A DNA stretch of 19,856 nt from Alistipes sp. (GCA_017646785.1 JAGCLX010000130.1:1-19856); one strand, 5' to 3'. Positions 7,562-16,034 are shown, counted from the first letter of the stretch. A program made the numbers and translations. Notes: generated by a model not told the origin, from the sequence alone.

Positions 7562-7687
7562 ATGAATAAGCGTAACTCATTAAAAGATAATTTATTACGA
7601 CGTGCAGCTGCGGAGTTGGGTGTCGCGATTTTTTGTCTGCAATCCGAGATAGATGGTAGTAGATCTGTCGAAGATAACTTGAACTGA
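7562..7687 (+). CDS. Possible 41-residue leader ORF upstream of mreB
   Basis: An ATG 20 nt after the predicted transcription start opens a frame of 41 codons ending with TGA, 21 nt before the mreB start codon. It begins MNKRNSLKDNLLRRAAAELG, an amphipathic, basic stretch, and continues with a hydrophobic VAIFCL segment and an acidic tail. I do not recognise it. In its favour, it fills most of the leader with one open frame and has operon-like spacing to mreB. Against it, its codons (TTA, TTA, CGA, AGA) are rare in the neighbouring genes and no ribosome site is visible. It could be a small protein, a regulatory leader peptide or chance. Confidence 0.3.
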   Translation: MNKRNSLKDNLLRRAAAELGVAIFCLQSEIDGSRSVEDNLN

Positions 7688-7708
7688 AAAATAATAAAAC
7701 GAAACAAT

Positions 7709-8737
7709 ATGGGACTTTTTTCACTAACGCAGGAGTTGGCTATTGACCTTGGTACGGCCAATACGCTCATTATGCACAATGGAAAGGTTGTCGTTGATGA
7801 GCCTTCTATTGTCGCACTAAGCATCAAAACGGGCAACCTTATGGCCATTGGCCACAAGGCTCGTCTTATGGATGGTAAGACACACTCGGATATTCGCACT
7901 ATTCGCCCCTTGCGCGACGGCGTTATCGCCGACTTCGAGGCTACGGAGCTTATGTTGCGCGGTCTTATCAAGAAGGTGGGCGCTACACGTGGTATGTTCG
8001 CACCCTCGTTGCGCATGATGATTTGCATCCCTTCAGGCTCAACAAACGTGGAGATTCGTGCCGTGCGTGATTCGGCGCAGCACGCTGGTGGTCGTGAGAT
8101 CTATCTCATTTTCGAGCCTATGGCTGCAGCTCTTGGTGCGGGTCTTGATGTTGAGGCTCCCGAGGGTAACCTCATCATCGATATTGGTGGTGGTACAGCC
8201 GAGATTGCTTGTATCTCGCTTGGTGGTATCGTATGCTCAAAGAGTATCAATGTAGCGGGTGATGTCTTCACGAACGACATCCAGAACTATATTCGCCAGC
8301 AGTATGAGATTCGCGTTGGTGAGCGCACTGCCGAGAACATCAAGTGTGCTATCGGTGCTGCTGTTCCCGAGCTTGAGGATGAGCCCGAGGAGTATGTATT
8401 CACTGGTTCGAACATGCGTACAAACATGCCTCAGGAGGTTAAGCTAAACTACAGCGAGATAGCATACGCTCTCGACAAGTCGCTCGTGAAGCTTGATAAT
8501 GCCCTCATGGAGGTGTTGGAGTCTATGCCACCCGAGCTCTACTCTGATGTTGTGAAGAATGGTATCTATTTGGCAGGTGGTGGCGCCCTAATCAAGGGCC
8601 TTGATCAGCGTCTGTCTAAGAAGTCAGGTCTTCCAGTGCACATCGCTGAGGATCCACTGCGCGCCATTGCTCGCGGTACTTGCATCGCACTCAAGAACAT
8701 TGGTAACTTCTCGTTCCTCCTTGGTGGCGACAAGTAG
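7709..8737 (+). CDS. mreB: Rod-shape actin homologue MreB
   Basis: MreB is the bacterial actin that forms membrane-bound filaments directing lateral cell-wall synthesis. The 342-residue length is standard. The N-terminus (MGLFSLTQ) is a short amphipathic membrane-binding segment. Actin-fold motifs follow: phosphate-1 loop DLGTANT (13-19), the EP motif at 136-137, phosphate-2 loop DIGGGTAE (158-165), and a C-terminal adenosine motif LAGGGALIKGL near 291-301. It is the first conserved gene of the elongasome operon. A 109-nt gap with competing hairpins and a possible promoter box separates it from mreC, so MreB may be made in different amounts from MreCD. Confidence 0.97.
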   Translation: MGLFSLTQELAIDLGTANTLIMHNGKVVVDEPSIVALSIKTGNLMAIGHKARLMDGKTHSDIRTIRPLRDGVIADFEATELMLRGLIKKVGATRGMFAPSLRMMICIPSGSTNVEIRAVRDSAQHAGGREIYLIFEPMAAALGAGLDVEAPEGNLIIDIGGGTAEIACISLGGIVCSKSINVAGDVFTNDIQNYIRQQYEIRVGERTAENIKCAIGAAVPELEDEPEEYVFTGSNMRTNMPQEVKLNYSEIAYALDKSLVKLDNALMEVLESMPPELYSDVVKNGIYLAGGGALIKGLDQRLSKKSGLPVHIAEDPLRAIARGTCIALKNIGNFSFLLGGDK

Positions 8738-8767
8738 TCGTGTGAGATAGATATTGTAATTATAATT

Positions 8768-8835
8768 GGCAGCCTTGTGCTGTCATGTAAACCACTAAAG
8801 GGAGGCTGTCGGCAGGTATGTTTGGCAGCCTCTTT
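8768..8835 (+). promoter_or_regulatory. Competing hairpins and -7 box between mreB and mreC
   Basis: GGCAGCCT occurs twice (8768-8775 and 8824-8831) around a single complementary segment AGGCTGTC (8803-8810). The middle segment can therefore pair with either copy but not both. The downstream hairpin is longer, extending to AAAGGG/CTCTTT (8797-8802 with 8832-8835), but lacks a strong T run. TATGTTTG at 8817-8824 also matches the -7 box TAnnTTTG and would start transcription about 17 nt before mreC, without an evident -33 box. The region could be an attenuator, a processing site or a secondary promoter. Confidence 0.4.
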
Positions 8836-8846
8836 CAAGCAAAAGT

Positions 8847-9674
8847 ATGCATCGACTAATAGAGTTTATTAAGCGCATATACGTGGTGTTGCTCTTCTTG
8901 ATTATAGAGGGCATTGCCGTGTGGAGCTACGCTACAGCAACGCCTTATACAGAGTCTAAGATCTTGGCTCGCACGTCGGCATTGGGTAGTGCTGTGAGTG
9001 GTGCAATTACCGATGTGCGCAATTTCGTGTCGCTTCCCGAGGAGAATGAAAGACTCACGCAGCGTATAGCATTGCTCGAGCAGGAGCTTCAGTTGCGCGA
9101 TGTGGCACTTGCTGCAGGAGAGAGGTATGAGCCTATTGTTGATAGTGTGGATGCTAAGTTTAAGTATCACCCAGCAGGTGTGGTGGCAATGACAACAAAT
9201 CGTCGTCACAACTACATCGTATTGGATAGGGGTGCGGAGGATGGCATCCGCAAGGATATGGGTGTTATTACTCCAGATAGGGAATTTGTAGGTACGGTGG
9301 TGTCGTGCTCGGAGCAGTATTCTGTGGTTATGCCCCTGCTTAACGCGCGCTTCAAGATTGGAGGACGCCTTGTTGAGAGTGATTATGTGTGCTCGATATA
9401 CTGGAACGGAGGATCGCGCTATGAGGTTACGGCTATAGAGATATCGAAGTATGCGGAGCCTCGCAAAGGCATGGTCGTAAATGTGGAGTCTGATCGTTTG
9501 CCCTCGGATGTAATCATCGGCACCATAGAGGAGAGTGAGATTAACGCCTCGAAATCGGCATACAGTGCCGAGTTGCGTATCGCGGCAGATATGCAGCGTT
9601 TGAGTAATTTGTTGGTTGTGGAGAATAGCGATCAGCGTGAGCTCGATGCCTTGACAACACTGTTTGATAATTAG
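8847..9674 (+). CDS. mreC: Rod-shape protein MreC
   Basis: MreC is the periplasmic scaffold that links MreB/MreD to PBP2 and activates RodA-PBP2. The 275-residue protein has a short cytoplasmic N-terminus, one membrane helix at about residues 12-30, a coiled coil at roughly 57-88 (PEENERLTQRIALLEQELQ) and then the paired beta-barrel domain, with typical stretches VVAMTTNRRHNYIVLDRGAEDGI and DMGVITPDREFVGTVV. The length is normal for the family. The ATG at 8847 is preceded by A-rich CAAGCAAAAGT. It is followed at 27 nt by mreD. Confidence 0.93.
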   Translation: MHRLIEFIKRIYVVLLFLIIEGIAVWSYATATPYTESKILARTSALGSAVSGAITDVRNFVSLPEENERLTQRIALLEQELQLRDVALAAGERYEPIVDSVDAKFKYHPAGVVAMTTNRRHNYIVLDRGAEDGIRKDMGVITPDREFVGTVVSCSEQYSVVMPLLNARFKIGGRLVESDYVCSIYWNGGSRYEVTAIEISKYAEPRKGMVVNVESDRLPSDVIIGTIEESEINASKSAYSAELRIAADMQRLSNLLVVENSDQRELDALTTLFDN

Positions 9675-9701
9675 CCCAGTGTAAAACCTAATCGAAAAGA
9701 G

Positions 9702-10217
9702 ATGTTTAAGAGTTTATCATATCTATGGATGGCGATTGCTATTATGGTTGTGCAGATATTTCTGCTCGACGAGCTCTCTATTGCCATGTGGCTGCGCCCG
9801 ATGATATTCCCTCTTGTTGTCATACTGCTCAAGATGGAGTGGCGCACGGTGTGGGTGTTGCTCGTGAGTGTGTTCATCGGCTTGGTGATGGATATGTCGC
9901 TCGGCGGGTCGGGACTATATACCTCGACAATAGTGCCATTGGCCATGATACGCCGAGGCATCCTCTACCTCACAACACGCCGTAGTATAGAGCCTGGTGA
10001 CCAGACCTCGGTGCTCTCGCGCCTGAATGTGGGTCAGCTGATGGCATACACTACGACCATGCTTGCGATACATCACGCCCTCTTCTTCTCTATGGAGGCG
10101 TTGTCGTTTGCCCACCCATTCAGACTGTTGGCGACGATTATATGCAGCACTCTGCTTTCGACTGTCGTAGCCCTGCCGATAGTTAAGATATTCACCAAGA
10201 AAATCGTGTCGAAATAA
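9702..10217 (+). CDS. mreD: Rod-shape membrane protein MreD
   Basis: MreD is a small polytopic membrane partner of MreC, modulating the RodA-PBP2 synthase. The 171-residue product has five to six hydrophobic helices (about 8-22, 32-44, 48-64, 70-83, 110-128, 140-162) and a basic C-terminal tail (KIFTKKIVSK). Sequence conservation in MreD is low, so the call leans on size, topology and its place between mreC and mrdA. The stop and the next start overlap by one base (TAATG), indicating translational coupling to PBP2. Confidence 0.88.
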   Translation: MFKSLSYLWMAIAIMVVQIFLLDELSIAMWLRPMIFPLVVILLKMEWRTVWVLLVSVFIGLVMDMSLGGSGLYTSTIVPLAMIRRGILYLTTRRSIEPGDQTSVLSRLNVGQLMAYTTTMLAIHHALFFSMEALSFAHPFRLLATIICSTLLSTVVALPIVKIFTKKIVSK

Positions 10218-12097
10218 TGAACCATAACGCTAAGCTATACTACAACATCCTGCGACTCTTGGTCTTAGGTGTAGGCGTTGTGCTGCTCTCGCGCATCATG
10301 TGGATGCAGCTCAACTCGGAGGAGTATCGCAGGAGGGCTAAGTCTAATAGCATCGAGGAGGTGGTTGTCTACCCCATGCGTGGCGAGGTGCTCGACCGCA
10401 ATGGCGAGTACATCGTTAAGAGCCGTGTGTGCTACGATGTTATGGTGGTGTATAGGGAGTTACCCAAGGAGGGCTTCGATACGGCGCGCCTACTCTCGGT
10501 GTTGGACATCAGCAAGGCGGCCCTCGATAAGCAACTTAAGAAGGCTTCGCGCAGTCCTCGTGCCTCGATACTCATTGCGGGCTACCTGCCTCAGGATAGC
10601 AAGTTGCGCCTTGATGAGATGGATATTCCTGGCGTCACCACACGTTTCCGTACGGCACGAGAGTATCCTCGCAAGGTGGGTGGTAATCTACTTGGCTATG
10701 TTAGTGAGGTTAACGACCAGCAGGTGAAGAAGTGGCCTAACTACGCTGTGGGTGACTATATCGGCACCAATGGCTTGGAATCTGCCTACGAGGCGGAGTT
10801 GCGTGGTGAGAAGGGTTACAGCTACTACAACATAGATGTGCATCGCGCCATTATTGGTCCTTACGATGGTGGTGAGAGCGACATACAGCCACAGCGAGGC
10901 TTGCAGTTGGTGTCGACCATCGATGTACGCCTCCAGGAGTTTGCCGAGGAGCTGATGGAGGGTAAGATAGGCTCTGTGGTGGCTATTGAGCCAGCTACGG
11001 GAGAGATCCTTGTGATGGTGTCGTCGCCATCGTATAATCCCGACCTTATGGTTGGACGTCAGCGTAATAACAACTATGCAGCTATGTTGCATGACCAGCG
11101 CAATCCGCAGTTCAATCGCTCGGTAAAGGCTAAGTATCCTCCGGGCTCTACCTTTAAGTTGGTGCAGGGACTCATAGCAATGCAGGAGGGTGTGCTTTCG
11201 CCACGAACTAAACATCCATGCCATGAGGGTTACAAGTATGGTAGCCGCACGATGAAGTGTCACCCACATGAGTCGCCACTCGATTTACGTGATGCTGTGG
11301 CGCACTCGTGCAATGCCTACTTCTGCTACGTCTACAAGGACCTGATTACAAACCCTAAGTATGGAGGTGTGAAGAATGGTGTGCGCGTGTGGAACGACTA
11401 TGTGTATAGCTTCGGCTTTGGTCGCAAGCTCGGCACAGACCTCTACGGCGAGGGTGCGGGATATGTCCCCACGCCTGAGTTCTACGACAAGGCGTACAAC
11501 GGTAGGTGGAACTGGGGTACGGTGTTGTCGTGCTCTATCGGCCAGGGAGAGATGGGATGTACCCCTCTGCAGATGGCAAACCTCGCGGCAATCATTGCAA
11601 ACCGAGGTTACTACTACACACCCCACCTCATAAAGAGCATCGAGGGTCGTGACTCCATAGATAGGCGTTTCTATGAGCGACATTACACTATGGTCGACTC
11701 CATACACTTCGTGCCCATTGTCGAGGGTATGTGGCGCAGTGTCAATGTTGCGGGTACTTCGCGCAGGGCCTACCTTAAGGATTGGGATGTATGTGGTAAG
11801 ACGGGTACTGCGGAGAATGGACTCAAGGACCTTAATGGTCGACGTAGCCCCGACCACTCAACATTCTTGTCGTTTGCACCCAAGGATAACCCACAGATTG
11901 CTATCTCGGTATATATCGAGCATGGTGGCTTCGGATCATCTATCGCAGTGCCCATCGCATCGCTCATTGAGGAGATGTATCTCACCGATACGATTATGCG
12001 CCCTGAGATGATACGACAAGTCAAGGATTTTACGCCCAACTACTCGTCGTATGATAGAAAGCAGCAGCAGTATGATGCTAAGCGCAAGAGGAAGTAG
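10217..12097 (+). CDS. mrdA: Penicillin-binding protein 2, elongasome transpeptidase
   Basis: PBP2 is the monofunctional class B transpeptidase that cross-links new lateral-wall peptidoglycan made by RodA. The 626-residue protein has a short cytoplasmic tail, one membrane anchor at about 10-30, a PBP dimerisation (pedestal) domain from about 45 (YPMRGEVLDRNGEYI) to 235, and a transpeptidase domain with all three motifs: S311-T-F-K314 (nucleophile S311), S364-C-N366 and K528-T-G530. Between the first two motifs lies a Cys/His cluster (C335, H336, C348, H349, H351), in the region where E. coli PBP2 binds zinc; zinc binding here is inference. The C-terminal tail is very basic. It overlaps mreD by one base and precedes rodA by 39 nt. 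Confidence 0.96.
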   Translation: MNHNAKLYYNILRLLVLGVGVVLLSRIMWMQLNSEEYRRRAKSNSIEEVVVYPMRGEVLDRNGEYIVKSRVCYDVMVVYRELPKEGFDTARLLSVLDISKAALDKQLKKASRSPRASILIAGYLPQDSKLRLDEMDIPGVTTRFRTAREYPRKVGGNLLGYVSEVNDQQVKKWPNYAVGDYIGTNGLESAYEAELRGEKGYSYYNIDVHRAIIGPYDGGESDIQPQRGLQLVSTIDVRLQEFAEELMEGKIGSVVAIEPATGEILVMVSSPSYNPDLMVGRQRNNNYAAMLHDQRNPQFNRSVKAKYPPGSTFKLVQGLIAMQEGVLSPRTKHPCHEGYKYGSRTMKCHPHESPLDLRDAVAHSCNAYFCYVYKDLITNPKYGGVKNGVRVWNDYVYSFGFGRKLGTDLYGEGAGYVPTPEFYDKAYNGRWNWGTVLSCSIGQGEMGCTPLQMANLAAIIANRGYYYTPHLIKSIEGRDSIDRRFYERHYTMVDSIHFVPIVEGMWRSVNVAGTSRRAYLKDWDVCGKTGTAENGLKDLNGRRSPDHSTFLSFAPKDNPQIAISVYIEHGGFGSSIAVPIASLIEEMYLTDTIMRPEMIRQVKDFTPNYSSYDRKQQQYDAKRKRK

Positions 12098-12136
12098 TGG
12101 GAGTAGTTGTAATGTGGTAGATGAAAATAAAATTCT

Positions 12137-13582
12137 ATGATTTCGGAGTATAACATATCATCGAGACAGCGTAGTAACTCACTCTTTGGTAGGGTGGATA
12201 AGGTTGCTCTTCTAAGCTACATATCTATAGTGATTCTGGGTCTTGTGTTCATCACTTCGGCATCCTATGACCACGACACAGAGAGCATCTTCGCATTCAG
12301 CCATAACTACATGAAACAGGCGATATGGATATGCTTTGCCTGGGTTATTGCCACTGTGGTGCTTCTCTTGGATAGGCGCATATTCCACATGTTCGCCACG
12401 CCGGCGTATGTGGTGGGTGTGCTGCTACTCATTGCCGCCCTGCTCTTTGGTCGCGAAGTAAATGGCGCTAAGGCGTGGTTTGAGTTTGGTAGCATACGCG
12501 TGCAGCCCGTGGAGTTTGTTAAGATAGCCGTGGCGCTGATGATGGCGCGTGTGATGAGCGACTACTCGTTCAACATCAACCGCCCCGTGGATCTTGTTAA
12601 GGTTGCTGCTGTCATCATGATCCCCTTCTCGATCATCGTGTTGCAGAACGATACGGGTTCGGGCCTTGTGCTTGGTGCCTTCATCTTCGTGCTCTTCCGT
12701 GAGGGTCTGTCGAAGTATATCTACTTTCCTGTGCTGTTCACCATCTTTTTGTTCGTGGTGTCGCTAATTTTTGAGCCGGTGGTGATTTTTACAGTGCTCA
12801 TAGTGCTCTTCACGCTCTATAGCCTGCTGCATCATGGCGCCTTTGAGGGACATGTGGTCTTTTTGTGTGCGATATTTCTTGTGGCACTGCTGTTGGCTCT
12901 GCTCACGCCACTGAGTGGTTATGCCGCACTGATGATTGCCTCGGCCATCGCCGTTATAGCACTCTTGTTCCTCGTGGTTAAGACACACACCATGAGCCTG
13001 CTATGGCCCATCATAATGTTTATCTACGCCATGGTCTTTGTCCCCACGTGCGACTTGCTCTTCTCGAAGCTCGAGCCACACCAGCAAAATCGTATACACA
13101 CCTTTGTGGGCTTGGTGGATGACCCCCAGGGCGTGGGATATAACGTTATGCAGTCGGAGATAGCTATTGGCTCAGGAGGATTACTGGGTAAGGGTCTGTT
13201 GCAGGGTACGCAGAACCGCTACGACTTCGTTCCAGAGAAACATACCGACTTTATATTCAGCGTAGTAGGTGAGGAGTGGGGCTTTGTCGGAGCTCTTATT
13301 GTCGTTTCGCTCTACATGACGCTTATTCTGCGACTTATGCGTATGGGCGAGCGTATCAAGGAGCCATTTGGCCGTGTCTACTGCTATGCTGTTGCCGCTA
13401 TGTTGTTGTTGCACGTGTGTGTGAACATAGGTATGACCATAGGCCTTATGCCCGTCATGGGTATTCCATTGCCGTTGATGAGCTATGGCGGTTCGTCGCT
13501 CGTGGCTTTCACACTCTTGATAATGATTGCTATACGCCTTGATGCATCGACTGTTGAGAACGATGGATATAGAGGTATCTAA
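12137..13582 (+). CDS. rodA: SEDS peptidoglycan glycosyltransferase RodA
   Basis: RodA polymerises lipid II into glycan strands for cell elongation, working with PBP2 and MreBCD. The 481-residue protein is almost entirely membrane helices. SEDS landmarks are visible: WFEFGSIRVQPVEFVKI (about 114-130), QNDTGSGLV (170-178), the long periplasmic loop with catalytic D329 in VDDPQGVGYNVMQSEIAIGSGG, then KHTDFIFSVVGEEWG and the C-terminal PLPLMSYGGSS (445-454). It is about 100 residues longer than E. coli RodA because of extra hydrophobic segments around 200-295, which I believe is usual for Bacteroidetes. The next gene, surE, starts 15 nt later. Confidence 0.95.
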   Translation: MISEYNISSRQRSNSLFGRVDKVALLSYISIVILGLVFITSASYDHDTESIFAFSHNYMKQAIWICFAWVIATVVLLLDRRIFHMFATPAYVVGVLLLIAALLFGREVNGAKAWFEFGSIRVQPVEFVKIAVALMMARVMSDYSFNINRPVDLVKVAAVIMIPFSIIVLQNDTGSGLVLGAFIFVLFREGLSKYIYFPVLFTIFLFVVSLIFEPVVIFTVLIVLFTLYSLLHHGAFEGHVVFLCAIFLVALLLALLTPLSGYAALMIASAIAVIALLFLVVKTHTMSLLWPIIMFIYAMVFVPTCDLLFSKLEPHQQNRIHTFVGLVDDPQGVGYNVMQSEIAIGSGGLLGKGLLQGTQNRYDFVPEKHTDFIFSVVGEEWGFVGALIVVSLYMTLILRLMRMGERIKEPFGRVYCYAVAAMLLLHVCVNIGMTIGLMPVMGIPLPLMSYGGSSLVAFTLLIMIAIRLDASTVENDGYRGI

Positions 13583-13597
13583 TGATATACATTAGCT

Positions 13598-14377
13598 ATG
13601 AACAACGAAAAATTGATATTTGTAACCAACGACGACAGCTACCTCTCTAAGGGCTTTCGTCACGCTGTTGAGCTCGCTTCGCGCTTTGGTAGGGTTGTTG
13701 CTATCGCCCCAGATAGAGTGCAGAGTGGCATGAGCCAGGCGATAACCATCAATGCCCCCCTATTCTTGCGCCGTGTTGAGGAGCGTGAGGGTGTGGAGAT
13801 ATACTCATTTTCGGGTACCCCTGTTGACTGTGCAAAGGTGGCCTTCGACCACTTCTTCAAGGATCGTAAGGTGGATCTCGTAATCTCGGGTATCAACCAT
13901 GGTTCTAATGCCGCTGTTAACGTGATGTACTCTGGCACTATGGGTGCTGCTATCGAGGGTAGCTTCTATGGTGTCCCTTCGATTGGTCTTTCGGTTGATG
14001 ACCATAGTGCTGATGCCGACTTTGAGGGTGCTGTGATGTATGGCGAAGAGATAATACGTTCTGTGCTTGAGGCTGGTGATAAGTTGCCACGCCCCTTGTG
14101 CCTAAACGTAAACGTGCCTCGCTGCGCAGCTTCGGAGTTGCAAGGTGTGCGCCTATGTCGTCAGACGCGAGGCTTCTGGAGAGAGGAGTTCTATGAGCGT
14201 CAGGACCCTCAGGGCAGAGATTACTTCTGGCTTACTGGTGCTTTCCAGAATGCCGAGCCTGAGGCTGAGGACACGGATGAGTGGGCATTGGCACACAAGT
14301 ATGTTAGCGTCGTCCCCGTGCAGGTAGATATGACCGACTACCGCATGCTCAAGAGTCTGGACGGCATTATTAAGTAA
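13598..14377 (+). CDS. surE: 5'/3'-nucleotidase SurE
   Basis: SurE is a metal-dependent phosphatase acting on nucleoside 5'/3'-monophosphates, a cytosolic stationary-phase survival protein in E. coli. The 259-residue product has the metal-binding N-D-D at 11-13 (FVTNDDS), S43 in SGMSQAIT, FSGTPVDC (71-78) and SGINHGSNA with N100. The residue after NDD is Ser14 rather than the more usual Gly. The length is normal. It is spaced 15 nt after rodA and 15 nt before the histidine kinase gene, so it sits in the middle of what looks like one transcript with elongation genes. Its functional link to wall synthesis is unclear. Confidence 0.94.
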   Translation: MNNEKLIFVTNDDSYLSKGFRHAVELASRFGRVVAIAPDRVQSGMSQAITINAPLFLRRVEEREGVEIYSFSGTPVDCAKVAFDHFFKDRKVDLVISGINHGSNAAVNVMYSGTMGAAIEGSFYGVPSIGLSVDDHSADADFEGAVMYGEEIIRSVLEAGDKLPRPLCLNVNVPRCAASELQGVRLCRQTRGFWREEFYERQDPQGRDYFWLTGAFQNAEPEAEDTDEWALAHKYVSVVPVQVDMTDYRMLKSLDGIIK

Positions 14378-14392
14378 CCATAGCACAAAGGT

Positions 14393-15418
14393 ATGACAGG
14401 CGTAGAGATACTCACCATAGTCTCGATTGTGTTGCAGTTGGTGGCGATAGTCATGGCGCTGCTCCTTGTCAATCACACAAAGTATAAGGCTCTGTGGGTA
14501 TGTTGCATTGTGGGCCTTGTTATGCTTACCGTGGAGCGAGGCCTTGACCTTGGATTTTTCGATGAATGTGCTATCTCTGATCTAACCCTCGCATGGGTGG
14601 GTATCATACTTTCGTTGAGCTACTCGTTGAGTGTCTTCTTTGCAAGGCTCCTTGTGCGCCATGTCGATAGGGTTACTCAGCAGCGCCGTAAGCTCGAGAA
14701 TAGGCTTATGACCGCTGTGTTGCGCACCGAGGAGCTTCAGCGTGCCAACTTCTCGCGAGAGCTACACGATGGCCTCGGCCCTCTGCTCTCTTCTGCAAAG
14801 ATGTCACTCTCGGCACTTAGTCGCACAGATATGGAGGATAAGAGCCGCGAGATGCTGCACAACACCTCGGCAGTTATCGAGGAGGCAATACGCTCCTTGC
14901 GCGAGATATCGAACAACCTCTCGCCACATGTGCTCAACAACTTTGGCCTTGTGTACGGCATAAAGAATTTCGTAGAGAGGGTGGGTGCTATGCACAACCG
15001 CGAGATAATACTGCGCACGCGTCTTGTTGATGAGCGCTTCGATGCCAACATCGAGGTCATCCTCTATCGTGTTGTCTGTGAACTTGTAAACAACTCACTC
15101 AAACATTCCGACTGTCAGCGCATAATAATCGAGATAAACAAGGTTGGTAATAACATCGTCGTTGAATATCGCGACAACGGCAAGGGATTTAATATTGTAG
15201 AGGTTGAGAGTGCTGGTATGGGCCTCTCGAACATCAAGTCACGCATATCGTCACTCGGTGGTAAGATACGCATCGATGCTAAGCCTGGCGGTGGTATGTC
15301 GGCACATATCGCCGTGAGCACTACGGGCGAGATAGTCCAACTTGCCGATGACCTCTACGAGCAAATATATGGAAAGAGAAATGGAAGGAAAAGACGTAAA
15401 CATAGCTCTGGTCGATGA
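14393..15418 (+). CDS. NarL-family sensor histidine kinase
   Basis: This 341-residue kinase should autophosphorylate and pass phosphate to the response regulator encoded next. Three hydrophobic helices (about 5-26, 33-49, 66-88) are joined by very short loops, so there is essentially no extracytoplasmic sensor domain. A coiled linker (90-118) leads to a HisKA_3 dimerisation domain with H125 in SRELHDGLGPLL, then a HATPase_c domain with the N box ELVNNSLKHSD (N234), G1 DNGKGF (261-266) and G2 GMGLSNIKSRI. The C-terminus ends in a strongly basic tail (GKRNGRKRRKHSSGR) encoded partly in the overlap with the next gene. The cue is unknown; membrane or wall state is plausible from operon position. 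Confidence 0.93.
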   Translation: MTGVEILTIVSIVLQLVAIVMALLLVNHTKYKALWVCCIVGLVMLTVERGLDLGFFDECAISDLTLAWVGIILSLSYSLSVFFARLLVRHVDRVTQQRRKLENRLMTAVLRTEELQRANFSRELHDGLGPLLSSAKMSLSALSRTDMEDKSREMLHNTSAVIEEAIRSLREISNNLSPHVLNNFGLVYGIKNFVERVGAMHNREIILRTRLVDERFDANIEVILYRVVCELVNNSLKHSDCQRIIIEINKVGNNIVVEYRDNGKGFNIVEVESAGMGLSNIKSRISSLGGKIRIDAKPGGGMSAHIAVSTTGEIVQLADDLYEQIYGKRNGRKRRKHSSGR

Positions 15419-16034
15419 CCATACACTATTCCGCACAGGACTGCGCGGGCTGCTCTCCATGCGTGAGGGTTTCAATGTCGTAGCCGATGTGGGTAGTGGC
15501 GAGGAGTTCCTTGATGTGCTCCCCACGTTGGAGGTGGATGTAGTGTTCATGGATATATCTATGCCGGGCATCAATGGTGTTGAGGCAACGCGCCGCGCAC
15601 TCATGCTGTGCCCCGACCTTCGCATCATCGCCCTTTCGATGTATGGCGATGACCACTACTACAAGCTAATGCTTGAGTCGGGAGCATCGGGCTTTGTGCT
15701 TAAGGATTCCGATATCGAGGAGGTCTATGCTGCTGTGGATGCTGTATCTCAGGGTGATAGCTACTTTAGTGAGGCGCTGCTTGGCTCCTTCACGCGCAAT
15801 ATGAGCCGCATATCCATCCCCGAGGTATCATCCGAGGATGCACTCTCTGAGCGTGAGGTTGAAATTCTTGTGGAGGTGTGTCGCGGACTATCAAATCAGG
15901 AGATTGCCGACAAGCTATTTATCTCGAAGCGCACAGTGGATAAGCACCGTGCCAACATTCTTGAGAAGACAGGTTGCAAAAATACAGCGAATCTTGTTGT
16001 CTACGCGATAAAGAATCACCTCGTAGAAATTTAA
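15381..16034 (+). CDS. NarL/LuxR-type response regulator
   Basis: This 217-residue DNA-binding response regulator is partner to the kinase just upstream. The receiver domain has the acidic pair D12-D13 (ALVDDH), phosphoacceptor D58 in VVFMDISMPG, S86 and K108 (VLKDSD). The C-terminal LuxR-type helix-turn-helix (about 156-212) reads LSEREVEILVEVCRGLSNQEIADKL and then KRTVDKHRANILEKT. I chose the ATG at 15381 because it puts the receiver at the usual distance from the N-terminus; ATGs at 15369 and 15342 are in frame and possible. The gene overlaps the kinase by 38 nt, pointing to translational coupling. Its stop codon TAA lies in the first bases of the palindromic element at 16033-16161. Targets are unknown. 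Confidence 0.93.
   Translation: MEGKDVNIALVDDHTLFRTGLRGLLSMREGFNVVADVGSGEEFLDVLPTLEVDVVFMDISMPGINGVEATRRALMLCPDLRIIALSMYGDDHYYKLMLESGASGFVLKDSDIEEVYAAVDAVSQGDSYFSEALLGSFTRNMSRISIPEVSSEDALSEREVEILVEVCRGLSNQEIADKLFISKRTVDKHRANILEKTGCKNTANLVVYAIKNHLVEI

Noticed and set aside
7555..8028. 157-codon minus-strand frame across the mreB leader and mreB 5' end
   Set aside because: Antisense to the conserved MreB N-terminus and to the predicted leader; no domain seen and no promoter box in front of it.
10688..11857. Two open frames of about 190 codons antisense to mrdA
   Set aside because: Fully inside the PBP2 gene with all catalytic motifs intact; low-complexity His/Leu/Thr-rich translations typical of antisense frames.
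15342..15380. Longer response-regulator starts at 15342 or 15369
   Set aside because: They would deepen the overlap with the kinase and push the receiver motif further from the N-terminus than usual; not excluded, but less likely.
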